DNA of 64,000 nt from Mesorhizobium sp. AR02 (GCF_024746835.1 NZ_CP080531.1:806001-870000); one strand, 5' to 3'. Counted from the first letter of the stretch, positions 27,876-35,764 are shown. Notes: generated by a model from the sequence alone, not told the origin. Numbers and translations: made by a program.

Positions 27876-27926
27876 TGCTCTCCCTCCGCGTTGTCGGACG
27901 AAAGCTAGGCAGGAGCCGGTCCCCGT

Positions 27927-27950
27927 TCTTCCTCTGGTCTGTAGGAAAGA
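27927..27950 (-). promoter_or_regulatory. Operator-like site upstream of the flavin reductase operon
   Basis: Read in the gene direction, this is an imperfect inverted repeat TCTTTCCT ... AGAGGAAGA. Its core matches the site at 29936-29959 at 17 of 22 aligned bases, in the same orientation and at nearly the same distance from the start codon (51 versus 52 bases). It is probably bound by the PucR-type regulator encoded at 28050-29849. Confidence 0.6.
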
Positions 27951-28049
27951 TGTCGCGGCGTGCTGCTGCCATCCCGAGCAAGTGCAGGCGCGGCGAGCCT
28001 GCGCTTGGCGACTGCCGCGTCGCAACAGTGGCGGCGAGGTCAAGAGAGT

Positions 28050-29849
28050 CTAGCGGGCTGACGGCACGCGGCTGTCGATGATGCCGCTGAGACGGATCGC
28101 GAGTTCAACCGCGAAGCGCTGTTCGGGCGTGTCGAGCCGGATCCCGAACAGTTCCTCCATGCGCGACAGGCGATAGCGCAAGGTGGTGACATGCAGGCCG
28201 ATGGCGTCGGCGCAGGCCTGGCTGCGGCAACCCTCGCGCAGATAGGCAAACAACGTGTCCAGATAGGGCGTGCCGTGCTCGCGGTCGTGCGCGATCAGAG
28301 CGCCGACACTGTCCTCGACGAAGCCGCGCACGTCGGGAGCGTCGGCAGCGGCGACCAATATCGGCAGCGGACCGAAATCCTGGCCGGCGAAGACACCGGT
28401 GCGCCCGAAGGAACGGCCGATCCGGATCATGCGGCGGCACCGCTCCCAGGCGATGGGATAATCGGCCAGCGCGGCACAGGCCTCGGACAGCACGACCACC
28501 GGTTCGCGTTCGAAATAGCGGCCGAGCTCGGCCGCGATCCGGTGCGGCAATTTCCCGAGGCGCGCGCCGTCCTGTCCGGCATCGGCCGGAACGAGGCAGA
28601 CAAGGCCGTCTTCCACCGCGATTGCCGTGCCGGCAATGCCGGCCTGCTGCAGCAGGCGCACGAGCGCGTGATGCGGATCGGCAAGGCCGATGGCCCCGTT
28701 CTTCACCTGCTCGGCGAGATCGACGACGATCATCTTGTGCGCAACGGTCAGATCGAGCCCCAGCCGGCGTGCCCGGTTGACGATATCGGCCTCGTCGCGC
28801 CAGCGGCGCTCCGCCACCTCCAGGAAAAGCTCGGTCAGCGAACGCGTCTCGAAACGGAAGCGGACGAAGCTGCGCATCATCTGCACGCTGAGCGCGAATT
28901 TGGTGCTGTCGAGCAGCATCTGGTCGAGCTGGCCCGATGCCTGCGGCGTCGGAAAAATCATCAGCGCGCCAACCACTTCGGCGTCGATGGTGAGCGGCTC
29001 GATGCGCACCGAAAGCTTGAGCTGGCGCTTGCCGTCATCGACGAACAACGTCTCGGTGTGACGTCCGTCGGACGCGCCGCGCGCTATCTTGAAGATCTGC
29101 CGGCTGAGCGTTCCGCTCACCGTCTGCTGCCAGGAGGCGACGTCGAAATGCGCCTCGCTCGGGGAACGGCCGGACACGACCAGATTGGCATGGAAATCGA
29201 TCACCACCACCGGATTGGGCAGAAGCTCGCTGACCTTTTCGGCGAGCGAAACCACCGATCCGTCCGATAAGGCCTGCTGCAGAAGCGAGGTGTGCGCCGA
29301 AAGGGCGCGTTGCAGGCGTTCGCCGGCCTGCTTCTCCTGGCGCAGCCGATGCTGCTTCTCGACCGCGATCTCGCCGAGATGCACGATCATGCCAATGAAG
29401 GCGATATCCTGCGCCGTCACTTCGGTGATCTCGCGCGAGACGACGGTCAGCACCATCGGCCGGCCGTCCTCGTCGACGCAGTTCATCGGCATGACCAGCA
29501 CGCTGCGGTAGTCACGCTCGAAGGCCTCGCGGCGATAGCCCGGGAACTCCTCCGACACCCGCGCGTCCCTGATATAGACCGGCTCATTGCGGTTGAGCGC
29601 GACGATCGAAGGACTGGTGGCCAGTTCCCAGCGATCCGGCAGCGTGCGGTGAATGAGCGTCGGGTCGTGGCGCACGATGACATAGGCGTGGCCATGCGGT
29701 GCATCGATGCCCATGATCGAGCCCAGTGTCCATTTGGCATGACGGCAGGCCGCCAGCACGAGGTCGCGCAGCACGGACTGGAGATCGCCGCCCGAATTGA
29801 TGAGGCTGGCGGCGTCCCGCAAGGAGAGAATTTGCGACTCGTGGTCCAC
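28050..29849 (-). CDS. PucR/CdaR-type transcriptional regulator with GAF domain
   Basis: A 599-residue regulator. The N-terminal ~170 residues look like a GAF sensor (LVLAACRHAKWTLGSIMG, then SVLVMPMNCV). A coiled-coil-like linker follows (KQHRLRQEKQAGERLQRAL). The C-terminal end carries the PucR helix-turn-helix (REGCRSQACADAIGLHVTTL, then RYRLSRMEELFG). It sits between the two parts of the monooxygenase locus, 174 bases from the flavin reductase gene and 162 bases from the divergent AA_synth gene, so it is very probably their regulator, sensing the pathway substrate. Confidence 0.88.
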   Translation of the reverse strand: MDHESQILSLRDAASLINSGGDLQSVLRDLVLAACRHAKWTLGSIMGIDAPHGHAYVIVRHDPTLIHRTLPDRWELATSPSIVALNRNEPVYIRDARVSEEFPGYRREAFERDYRSVLVMPMNCVDEDGRPMVLTVVSREITEVTAQDIAFIGMIVHLGEIAVEKQHRLRQEKQAGERLQRALSAHTSLLQQALSDGSVVSLAEKVSELLPNPVVVIDFHANLVVSGRSPSEAHFDVASWQQTVSGTLSRQIFKIARGASDGRHTETLFVDDGKRQLKLSVRIEPLTIDAEVVGALMIFPTPQASGQLDQMLLDSTKFALSVQMMRSFVRFRFETRSLTELFLEVAERRWRDEADIVNRARRLGLDLTVAHKMIVVDLAEQVKNGAIGLADPHHALVRLLQQAGIAGTAIAVEDGLVCLVPADAGQDGARLGKLPHRIAAELGRYFEREPVVVLSEACAALADYPIAWERCRRMIRIGRSFGRTGVFAGQDFGPLPILVAAADAPDVRGFVEDSVGALIAHDREHGTPYLDTLFAYLREGCRSQACADAIGLHVTTLRYRLSRMEELFGIRLDTPEQRFAVELAIRLSGIIDSRVPSAR

Positions 29850-29935
29850 GGTGATTTTCCGCCACTCGCGAAGGGCGAATTTAAGCCGTCGCGGATATAC
29901 GAACGCTACACCGCTTCCAAGCGGGGTGCACGCCG

Positions 29936-29959
29936 ATTCTTCCTACGAACCGGAGGAAT
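29936..29959 (+). promoter_or_regulatory. Operator-like site upstream of the AA_synth gene
   Basis: ATTCTTCC and GGAGGAAT form an 8-base inverted repeat with one mismatch around an 8-base centre. Its core CTTCCTAC..ACC.GAGGAA is shared with 27927-27950. It lies in the divergent region between the PucR-type regulator and the AA_synth gene, 52 bases before the latter's ATG. Confidence 0.6.
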
Positions 29960-30011
29960 ACCCGCCGATTGGCGCACATTAGATTTGAGCTTCCACGTGG
30001 AGAGGCCAATC

Positions 30012-30602
30012 ATGGAATTGCGAAAAATCTGCACCTTCATCGAGGAAGTGCACTTTGAAGGCAGCAGGGCGGCCGCCAGGCCGGTGACATCGATCGTCGT
30101 CGCCGCCGTCTTGGGCAACCCATGGGCCGGGCGCGGTTTCGTCGAGGATTTGCGGCCGGAGATTGTCGCCATCGCGCCCCGGCTCGGTCAGGAACTCACG
30201 CGCCGCCTGATTGGGCTGATGCCGGCGGAACGCATCGAAAGCTACGGCAAGGCCGCAGCCGTCGGAACCGCCGGCGAGATCGAGCACGCCTCCGCCATGA
30301 TCCACACGCTGCGCTTCGGCAATGTCTTCCGCGACGCCGTCGGCGGCACGACCTATCTCGAATTCTGCAACACACGCAACGCGCCTGGCGCGCTGCTGTC
30401 GCTGCCGATGATGCACAAGAGCGAGAACGGCCGCCGCTCGCATTTCATCACCGCCAACTTCCAGATCGCCGACGGGCCGGCCGCGGACGAGATCGTCGTC
30501 GCCATCGGTGCGGCGGATGGCGGCCGCATCCATCCCCGCATCGCCGACCGCTTCCAGGACATGGCCGAGATGGAGCAAGAGCGGCTCGCCGTTCAACCCT
30601 GA
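30012..30602 (+). CDS. Amino acid synthesis (AA_synth, DUF1185) family protein
   Basis: A 196-residue protein recognised by the family pattern: MELRKICTFIEEVHFEG at the start, VVAAVLGNPWAGRGFVEDL, KAAAVGTAGEIEHASAMIHT and the end segment ADGGRIHPRIADRFQDM. The family name is historical; its biochemical role is not established. Start 30012 follows GGAGAGG. It is divergent from the PucR-type regulator and shares an operator-like motif with the flavin reductase operon, so it is probably part of the same catabolic route rather than of amino acid biosynthesis. Confidence 0.82.
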   Translation: MELRKICTFIEEVHFEGSRAAARPVTSIVVAAVLGNPWAGRGFVEDLRPEIVAIAPRLGQELTRRLIGLMPAERIESYGKAAAVGTAGEIEHASAMIHTLRFGNVFRDAVGGTTYLEFCNTRNAPGALLSLPMMHKSENGRRSHFITANFQIADGPAADEIVVAIGAADGGRIHPRIADRFQDMAEMEQERLAVQP

Positions 30603-30719
30603 CACAGGCATAGCCGGGCTTGGCTGCGTTCTTTTGCGTTGCGGGCATGGTCATTCCAGCTACTCTGGGGGAAGAGCCGCGCAGCTTGAGGTTGGCCTCT
30701 GCGAATGCGGGAGTGACAT

Positions 30720-31219
30720 GTGACGATACGGCCAATCGTGAGATTTCCCGATCTTCGTCTGCGCTCCGTCGCCGAGCCCATATCGGTCTTTGACGAGGAC
30801 CTGCACCGGCTTGCCGGCGATCTCACCGACACGATGCGCGCCGCTCCAGGCATCGGAATCACCGCCCCTCATATCGGCATCCTGAAACGGCTGGTGGTCC
30901 TCGAACTGTCGCCCGCGGCGGGCCTGCGCAGCTACGTCAATCCCACCATTCTTTGGGCATCCACTGAGATGATCCGCCATGTCGAAGGCAGCGTGTCCAT
31001 GCCAGGGTCACCGAGGAAATCGAACGGCATGCACGTGTCCGCATCGGCTACCGAACCCTGGACGGCGACGAAGCTATAGAGGAGGCCGAAGGCCTGCTCT
31101 CTGTCTGTCACCAGCACGAGATCGACCAACTCGACGGTCTCTTCTGGATCGAGCGACTCTCCCGCCTGAAGCGGGAGCGGCTTGTCAAACGATATCAGAA
31201 ACAGCAACGGGGCTTTTAG
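30720..31219 (+). pseudogene. Peptide deformylase-like pseudogene (frameshift, metal ligands lost)
   Basis: The GTG-started frame reads like a deformylase (RPIVRFPDLRLRSVAEPI at the N-terminus) up to SMPG at about 31008, then goes out of frame; the expected continuation VTEEIERHARVRIG, the HEID segment and the C-terminal helix lie in the next frame and end at 31219. One missing base near 31008 would restore it. The three active-site motifs are also degraded: GIGITAPHIG for GxGLAAxQ, EGSVS for EGCLS (zinc Cys to Ser), and HEIDQ for HExDH (zinc His to Gln). It would not bind metal normally even if the frame were intact. Confidence 0.82.
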
Positions 31220-31270
31220 CCGACGGCGTCCACGTATCCGCCGTCGCCAGGCTGCCAGACGCCCCTCGCC

Positions 31271-32488
31271 TCAGATCACCGCTTCTTCCAGGAACGGCTC
31301 GTTGCGTGCAATGCGCTCGTAACAGAACGGCGACAAATCGAGCGTCTGGAAAGCGCCGTGAACGATGAGTTCCGACACCGCGCGGCCCACGGCCGGCGAC
31401 TGTTGCAGCCCGTGCCCGGAGAAACCATTGGCGAACATGAAGTTGGTCACCTCCGGGTGGAAGCCGACAATGCCGTTGTGGTCGAGCATGTTGTATTCGT
31501 AGTGGCCGGTCCAGCTGGTCTGGACCTTCAGCGCATCGAAGGCGGGGATGCGGTGCCAGAGCGCCGGCCAGATATAATCGTCGAACTCTTCAAAATGCAT
31601 TTCGAAGTCGTTGTAATCGGCCGGTCCGTCGCCCTGCGGCGTGTTGCCGGTGAGGAAAAGCTCGCCTTCCGGCCGCACGAAGGCGCCGGAGAGGTCGATG
31701 ACATTGGGCATGCGGCCGGGGATCGGAGTGGCGCTGGCGAAGACGAAGCTGTAGCGCTTGTAGGGGGCGACCGGGATGGACAGGCCGGCCATGGCGGCGA
31801 CCTGCTGCGCGCGCGGGCCGGCGGCGTTGACCAGGGTTCCGCAGGAAATCGTCTGGCCGGTCGCAAGCCGGGCCGCGACGACGCGCCCGTCGACGAGCTC
31901 CAGTCCGGTCACGGCGTTGTCGATGTATTCGACGCCGCTGGCACGCGCCGCGCGGCGGAAGCCGTTGAGCAGGCCCATGGAATCGAACCAGCCCTCTTCG
32001 CGCGAGCCCCAGGAGCCGCCGCCAAGATCCTCGACATTGAGCCAGGGGAAACGTTCCTTCAGCGGGCCCGGCTCGAGGAAGACGGTGTGGGCGCCGAGGC
32101 TGCGCTGCAGATCCACCCTTTCACGCGCGGCCTCCACGCCTTCAGGCGAGCAACAGTAGAGATAGCCATATTCCTTGAAGCCGAGATCAGGCGCCGGCTC
32201 ATCCTTGTAGAACGGCGCCATCCGCTCCGGGAAATTACGGATGATGTCGATGCCGAACTGGCTGATCTTCACATTGATCGGATTGGAATATTGCTGGCGG
32301 ATGGCGCTGGTGGAGAGTGCGGTCGAAGAGAAGGTGTAGCTCGAGTCGCGCTCGACCACGAGGATCGAGGCGCCATTGCCCAGCGCCTGGCTCAGCCAGT
32401 AGGCCGTCGACGAACCGACAACCGCGCCGCCGACGATGACGATGTCATACGCCGTCCGCGAGGGGGCCTTGTAAGGAGGAATTGCCAC
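31271..32488 (-). CDS. FAD-dependent oxidoreductase, DAO family
   Basis: A 405-residue flavoprotein of the D-amino acid oxidase/sarcosine oxidase (DAO) fold. The FAD motif is VIVGGAVVGSSTAYWL near residues 17-32; the C-terminal part has NGFSGHGLQQSPAVGRAVSE, typical of SoxB/GlpD-like enzymes that oxidise secondary amines or D-amino acids. The start is GTG at 32488, with GGAG ahead; the frame continues upstream in the neighbouring aldolase gene without similarity. It lies 14 bases after the aldolase stop and is probably cotranscribed with it. Its substrate is unknown. Confidence 0.87.
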   Translation of the reverse strand: MAIPPYKAPSRTAYDIVIVGGAVVGSSTAYWLSQALGNGASILVVERDSSYTFSSTALSTSAIRQQYSNPINVKISQFGIDIIRNFPERMAPFYKDEPAPDLGFKEYGYLYCCSPEGVEAARERVDLQRSLGAHTVFLEPGPLKERFPWLNVEDLGGGSWGSREEGWFDSMGLLNGFRRAARASGVEYIDNAVTGLELVDGRVVAARLATGQTISCGTLVNAAGPRAQQVAAMAGLSIPVAPYKRYSFVFASATPIPGRMPNVIDLSGAFVRPEGELFLTGNTPQGDGPADYNDFEMHFEEFDDYIWPALWHRIPAFDALKVQTSWTGHYEYNMLDHNGIVGFHPEVTNFMFANGFSGHGLQQSPAVGRAVSELIVHGAFQTLDLSPFCYERIARNEPFLEEAVI

Positions 32489-32502
32489 GGTTTGTCTCCG
32501 GT

Positions 32503-33267
32503 CTACTGGTTGAAGGAAGCGATCAAGGCATCCGAGCCCCGCGCCAGCAGGCCGAGGTCCGATCCGACGGCGACCATGGTGAAGCCATCGGCAAGATAGC
32601 GGTCGGCATCGGCCTTTGCCGGCGCCAGTATGCCGCTGGCCTTCCCTGCGGCGGCGGCCGCCTTGCGCACCGCGGCAATCGCCTCCTGGACATGCGTGGC
32701 GCCCGGATTGCCCATCGCGCCCATATTGGTCGAGAGATCGCCGGGGCCAACGAAGAGGACGTCGACGCCGTCGACGGCGGCGATCTCGGCGGCATTGGCC
32801 ACGCCTGTCTCGCACTCGATCTGCACGGCGAGAAGCTGCTGCTCCCGCGCCTTGGCGTGGTAGCCGGCGATGCGGCCGAAGGCGTTGGCACGGTGACCCA
32901 CCGAGAAGCCGCGAAACCCGCCAGGTGCGTAGGTCATGGCGGCGACGATGGCGCGGGCCTGATCGGCCGTGCGCACATTGGGGATCATCAGGCTGCGCGC
33001 GCCGATGTCGAGCGCCTGCTTGATCAGATTGGGGTCGTCGGAAGGCAGCCTGACGACGGCCTCGCTGTCGAAGCCGCCCATCACCTGAAGCTGCGCCATG
33101 ATGCTGCGCAGATCGTTCGGGCTATGCTCGCCATCGATCAGCACCCAGCCGGCTCCGGAGCCGGCGACGATCTCCGTGGTGAGTGCGGAAGCCAGCGAGC
33201 ACCAGATGCCGATGTGAGCCCGGCCGGCCGTCACGGCGGCCTTCAAAGTGTTGCGGCGCTCCTGCAT
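32503..33267 (-). CDS. HpcH/HpaI-family aldolase (2-oxo-acid type)
   Basis: A 254-residue class II aldolase, if started at 33267 where GGAG lies ahead; an ATG at 33300 would add 11 residues but has no ribosome site. Active-site marks are VLIDGEHSPND (Asp/His pair), the metal Glu in VQIECETGV and Asp in LFVGPGDLS, plus RLPS in the middle. The family splits 4-hydroxy-2-oxo acids to pyruvate and an aldehyde. It starts the minus-strand pair with the DAO oxidase and is divergent from the dehydrogenase remnant, with a palindrome between them. Confidence 0.88.
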   Translation of the reverse strand: MQERRNTLKAAVTAGRAHIGIWCSLASALTTEIVAGSGAGWVLIDGEHSPNDLRSIMAQLQVMGGFDSEAVVRLPSDDPNLIKQALDIGARSLMIPNVRTADQARAIVAAMTYAPGGFRGFSVGHRANAFGRIAGYHAKAREQQLLAVQIECETGVANAAEIAAVDGVDVLFVGPGDLSTNMGAMGNPGATHVQEAIAAVRKAAAAAGKASGILAPAKADADRYLADGFTMVAVGSDLGLLARGSDALIASFNQ

Positions 33268-33309
33268 TTTTGCGGTGGTCTCCAGCCAAAGAAGGTGCAT
33301 TGAAATTTG

Positions 33310-33328
33310 TATGATGTCCTATATCATA
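33310..33328. promoter_or_regulatory. Inverted-repeat operator candidate upstream of the aldolase gene
   Basis: TATGAT - 7 bases - ATCATA, a perfect 6-base inverted repeat in an AT-rich stretch within a GC-rich region. It is 42 bases ahead of the aldolase start and 58 bases before the remnant at 33387. It is a plausible site for the FadR-type GntR regulator encoded at 35765-36553, by arrangement only. Confidence 0.45.
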
Positions 33329-33386
33329 TGGCTGACTTTGGCTGCAAGGCCGGTTTCACCAGCGGTGTCTCCCAGGGAGTTTGGAC

Positions 33387-33585
33387 ATGAAGATCGGCTT
33401 CATCGGGCTTGGCGTCATGGGTGCACCGATGGCGCGCCATCTCGCCGATGCCGGGCATGAGATTGTCACCGTTCTGAACCGCTGCCTGCTCGGCCCGTAC
33501 GGGCGGCGCGGACGCCGACCACTCCTCCCTCGTCAAGGCGCTCGAGATGCTGGGCGACCATGAACTCTCAAACGGAAAGGAATAA
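33387..33585 (+). pseudogene. Remnant of a 3-hydroxyisobutyrate dehydrogenase-like gene
   Basis: The first 32 codons read as a normal N-terminus of the family (MKIGFIGLGVMGAPMARHLA, then DAGHEIVTVLNR with the NAD motif GLGVMG). The sequence then jumps, in another frame, to the family's C-terminal end (GGADADHSSLVKALEMLGDH, stop at 33583-33585). Some 230 middle residues are missing and the two parts are out of frame, so it is a deletion relic. The family is the beta-hydroxyacid dehydrogenases (GarR/MmsB), which fits the adjacent aldolase. Confidence 0.78.
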
Positions 33586-33589
33586 ATCG

Positions 33590-34402
33590 ATGCGCGGAAC
33601 CGGCAAGGCCGATGTCTTTGTCATGCTGGCCCATCCCGTGGGCCATGCCAAGAGCCCCGGCATGTTCAACGAGATCTTCGAGCAGAAGGGACTGGACAGC
33701 CTGATGGTGCCGCTGAGCTGCCGCCCGGAGGATTTCGACACCTTCTGGGCCGGCCTCACGGCGGCCGAGAACATTCGCGGCGTCATCATCTCGGTGCCGT
33801 ACAAGGTCGCGGTCTACCACAAATGCTCGGCCGCGCATGACCGTGCGGCGCGGGTTGAGAGCGCCAATTCCGTGCGGCGGCTGCCCGATGGAAGCTGGTA
33901 CGCCGACAATTTCGACGGTGTCGGCTTCATCGACGGCCTGAAGGCGGGCGGGCATCAGATTGCCGGCCGCCGCATTCTCCAGGTCGGTGCCGGCGGCGCC
34001 GGCGCGTCGCTGACCTACTGCCTGGCCGAGGAAGGCGCGGCGGAAATCCGGCTGACCGACATCGACAGGGGACGCGCGGAGAGGCTGGCCGCGCTGGTCG
34101 GCAAGTCTTTTCCAAAATGCCGTATCGAGGTCGGCCAGCCCGATCCGTCCGGCATGGACATGGCGATCAACGCCACGCCCTCCGGGCTGAAGGCCAGCGA
34201 TCCGCTGCCCATGGACGTGAGCAAGCTGACTCCGGACATGACGGTCGTCGACATCATCATGGAACCGGCCGAGACGGCGCTGCTCAAGGCAGCGAAGGCG
34301 ATCGGCTGCCGCGTCCAGCCAGGACGCCCGATGATGGACTTCCAGGTTGAAGCCATGGCCGAATTCTTCGACATCGAGCGCAGGGATCGCGGTCATGGCT
34401 GA
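33590..34402 (+). CDS. Shikimate dehydrogenase family protein (AroE-like)
   Basis: A 270-residue NAD(P)-dependent dehydrogenase. Recognisable AroE features are HPVGHAKSPGMFNEIF at the substrate site, the catalytic Lys in ISVPYK, the Asp in NFDGVGF and the cofactor motif VGAGGAGASL near residue 130. The SLSP of true AroE is AKSP here, so a quinate- or other polyol-type substrate is more likely than shikimate biosynthesis. The start at 33590 has AAAGGAA ahead, the last bases of the dehydrogenase remnant. The end overlaps the following SDR gene by 8 bases. Confidence 0.86.
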   Translation: MRGTGKADVFVMLAHPVGHAKSPGMFNEIFEQKGLDSLMVPLSCRPEDFDTFWAGLTAAENIRGVIISVPYKVAVYHKCSAAHDRAARVESANSVRRLPDGSWYADNFDGVGFIDGLKAGGHQIAGRRILQVGAGGAGASLTYCLAEEGAAEIRLTDIDRGRAERLAALVGKSFPKCRIEVGQPDPSGMDMAINATPSGLKASDPLPMDVSKLTPDMTVVDIIMEPAETALLKAAKAIGCRVQPGRPMMDFQVEAMAEFFDIERRDRGHG

Positions 34403-35201
34403 GACATTGACGGCCGTCGTCATCGGCGGCACCTCGGGCATAGGCCGCGCGATCGCCCAGCGCTTCGCCGAGGACGGCTACCAGGTCGCCGTCGCCGGCC
34501 GGGACGCGACACGAGGCAAGGAGGCGGCCAGCGCCTGCGAGGCAGCGGGCGCCCCGCGCACTTTGTTCGTTCAAACCGATGTCGCTGAAGCCGCCTCGGT
34601 GGAGTCGCTGGCCGAAGCGGTCGTCGCTGCGTTCGGCGCGCCTGGGGTCGTCGTCAACTGCGCCGGCATCCTGCAGAGCGGCAAGCACGTGCTCGACCAG
34701 GACCTGGACGAGGACGAGAAGATGTGGCGGGTCAACTATCGCGGCACGCTGCTGGGTTGCCAGGTGTTCGGCCGGCTGATGTCGGCTGCCGGGCGCGGCG
34801 CGATCCTGAATGTCGGCTCGCTCGCCTCTTTCGCGCCGCTGTCGTTGCCGGCCTACACGCCTGGCAAGCACGCTGTCCTGGCGCTGACACAGATCCTCGC
34901 CGCCGAACTCGGCCCGCACGGAGTGCGCGTCAACGCGGTCGCGCCCGGCTACACACTGTCCGATGGGCTGAAGGCCAGGATCGCCAAGGGCGAGCGCAAT
35001 CCCGAAGCGATCCAGGCCACGACGGCGCTGCGCCGCTTCGTCGAGCCGCGCGACGTGGCCGAGGCGGCCCTGTTCCTGTGCTCGGACCGTGCCGCGTCGA
35101 TAACCGGCGTCACCTTGCCTGTCGACGCCGGTTGGCTCGTCCAGGCGCCTTATGCGCAGTACCTGCAAGGCAACCCCATCCGTCGCACGCCGGCAATCTG
35201 A
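34395..35201 (+). CDS. SDR-family oxidoreductase
   Basis: A 268-residue classical short-chain dehydrogenase: cofactor motif VIGGTSGIGRA near residue 10, VNCAGI near 88, catalytic Ser in LNVGSLASF and YTPGK for the Tyr/Lys pair. The C-terminal SITGVTLPVDAGW is standard. It overlaps the AroE-like gene by 8 bases and ends in the first copy of a 28-base tandem repeat. It probably oxidises or reduces a sugar-acid or polyol intermediate together with the AroE-like protein. Confidence 0.9.
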   Translation: MAETLTAVVIGGTSGIGRAIAQRFAEDGYQVAVAGRDATRGKEAASACEAAGAPRTLFVQTDVAEAASVESLAEAVVAAFGAPGVVVNCAGILQSGKHVLDQDLDEDEKMWRVNYRGTLLGCQVFGRLMSAAGRGAILNVGSLASFAPLSLPAYTPGKHAVLALTQILAAELGPHGVRVNAVAPGYTLSDGLKARIAKGERNPEAIQATTALRRFVEPRDVAEAALFLCSDRAASITGVTLPVDAGWLVQAPYAQYLQGNPIRRTPAI

Positions 35202-35229
35202 CCCCATCCGGCGGACGCCGGAAATCTGA
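35174..35229. repeat. 28-base imperfect tandem duplication across a stop codon
   Basis: Two adjacent units, 35174-35201 and 35202-35229, match at 25 of 28 bases (CCCCATCCG...CGCCGG.AATCTGA). Unit 1 ends with the stop of the SDR gene; unit 2 is a noncoding copy in the spacer before the RidA gene. The three differences show the copying is not very recent. Confidence 0.75.
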
Positions 35230-35241
35230 CGAGGACAACCA

Positions 35242-35589
35242 GTGAACGATATCCAGCGTTTCGACTTCGACACCCGCATCCACCACGGCGTCATCCACAA
35301 TGGCACGCTCTATCTCACTGGCCAGGTCGCGAGGCCGGGTCAGTCCGCCGCCGACCAGATGCGCGAGGCGCTCGGCAAGATTGATGCACTGCTGGCCAAG
35401 GCAGGCGCGGACAAGACCCGCATCCTGCACGTGCAGATGTGGCTGGACGACGTCAGGGATTTCGACGAGGTCAACACGGTGTGGGACGCCTGGATGCCGA
35501 AAGAGCATGCGCCGGCGCGTTCTTCCGGCGAAGGGCGGATGGCCAAACCTGGGATGCTGGTCGAACTGATCGTCACAGCGGCGGTTTGA
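35242..35589 (+). CDS. RidA family protein
   Basis: A 115-residue Rid protein of normal family size: RIHHGVIHNGTLYLTGQV at the start, DKTRILHVQMWLDDVRDF in the middle and GMLVELIVTAAV at the end. It is started by GTG at 35242 with GAGGAC ahead. The EGRMAKPGMLVE stretch takes the position of the substrate-binding Arg loop. A second Rid gene lies at 3680-4096. It lies 40 bases after the SDR gene, so it is probably in the same operon; imine hydrolysis or metabolite damage control is the likely role. Confidence 0.85.
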   Translation: MNDIQRFDFDTRIHHGVIHNGTLYLTGQVARPGQSAADQMREALGKIDALLAKAGADKTRILHVQMWLDDVRDFDEVNTVWDAWMPKEHAPARSSGEGRMAKPGMLVELIVTAAV

Positions 35590-35628
35590 ATGGTCCTGCC
35601 GGTTCGGGCATCATGGCGAATCTGGCGA

Positions 35629-35752
35629 GAGCAATTCCAGGAAAAGTGTGAGCGGTTTTCCCGGGAAAAGCGCGTAGCGCTTTCCCCAGGAAATTGCGTC
35701 AAAACAAAGAGTTAGAGCGGTTCGCCGTTTCCATGAAACGGTGAACCGCTCC
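35629..35752. repeat. Dispersed palindromic intergenic repeat, copy 2
   Basis: About 124 bases opening with GAGCAATTCCAGGAAAAGTG and closing with AAACGGTGAACCGCT, shared with 22225-22320. This copy holds an extra central palindrome (GGGAAAAGCGC / GCGCTTTCCCC). It occupies most of the spacer between the RidA and GntR genes. Confidence 0.75.
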
Positions 35753-35764
35753 AGAGGGAGACAG

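Noticed and set aside
30012..30602. A role in amino acid biosynthesis for the AA_synth protein
   Set aside because: The family name is historical; the neighbours are catabolic and it shares an operator-like motif with the flavin reductase operon.
30720..31079. A complete 119-residue deformylase-like protein
   Set aside because: The expected remainder continues in the next frame to 31219, and the reading after SMPG in this frame lacks family similarity.
33381..33563. A 60-residue frame as a small independent protein
   Set aside because: Its first 32 codons are the N-terminus of a dehydrogenase family and the rest is a frame-shifted tail; the matching C-terminus lies in another frame, so it is a relic.
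35174..35229. A CRISPR-like or direct-repeat array
   Set aside because: There are only two adjacent copies, no spacers and no cas genes; it is a simple tandem duplication.
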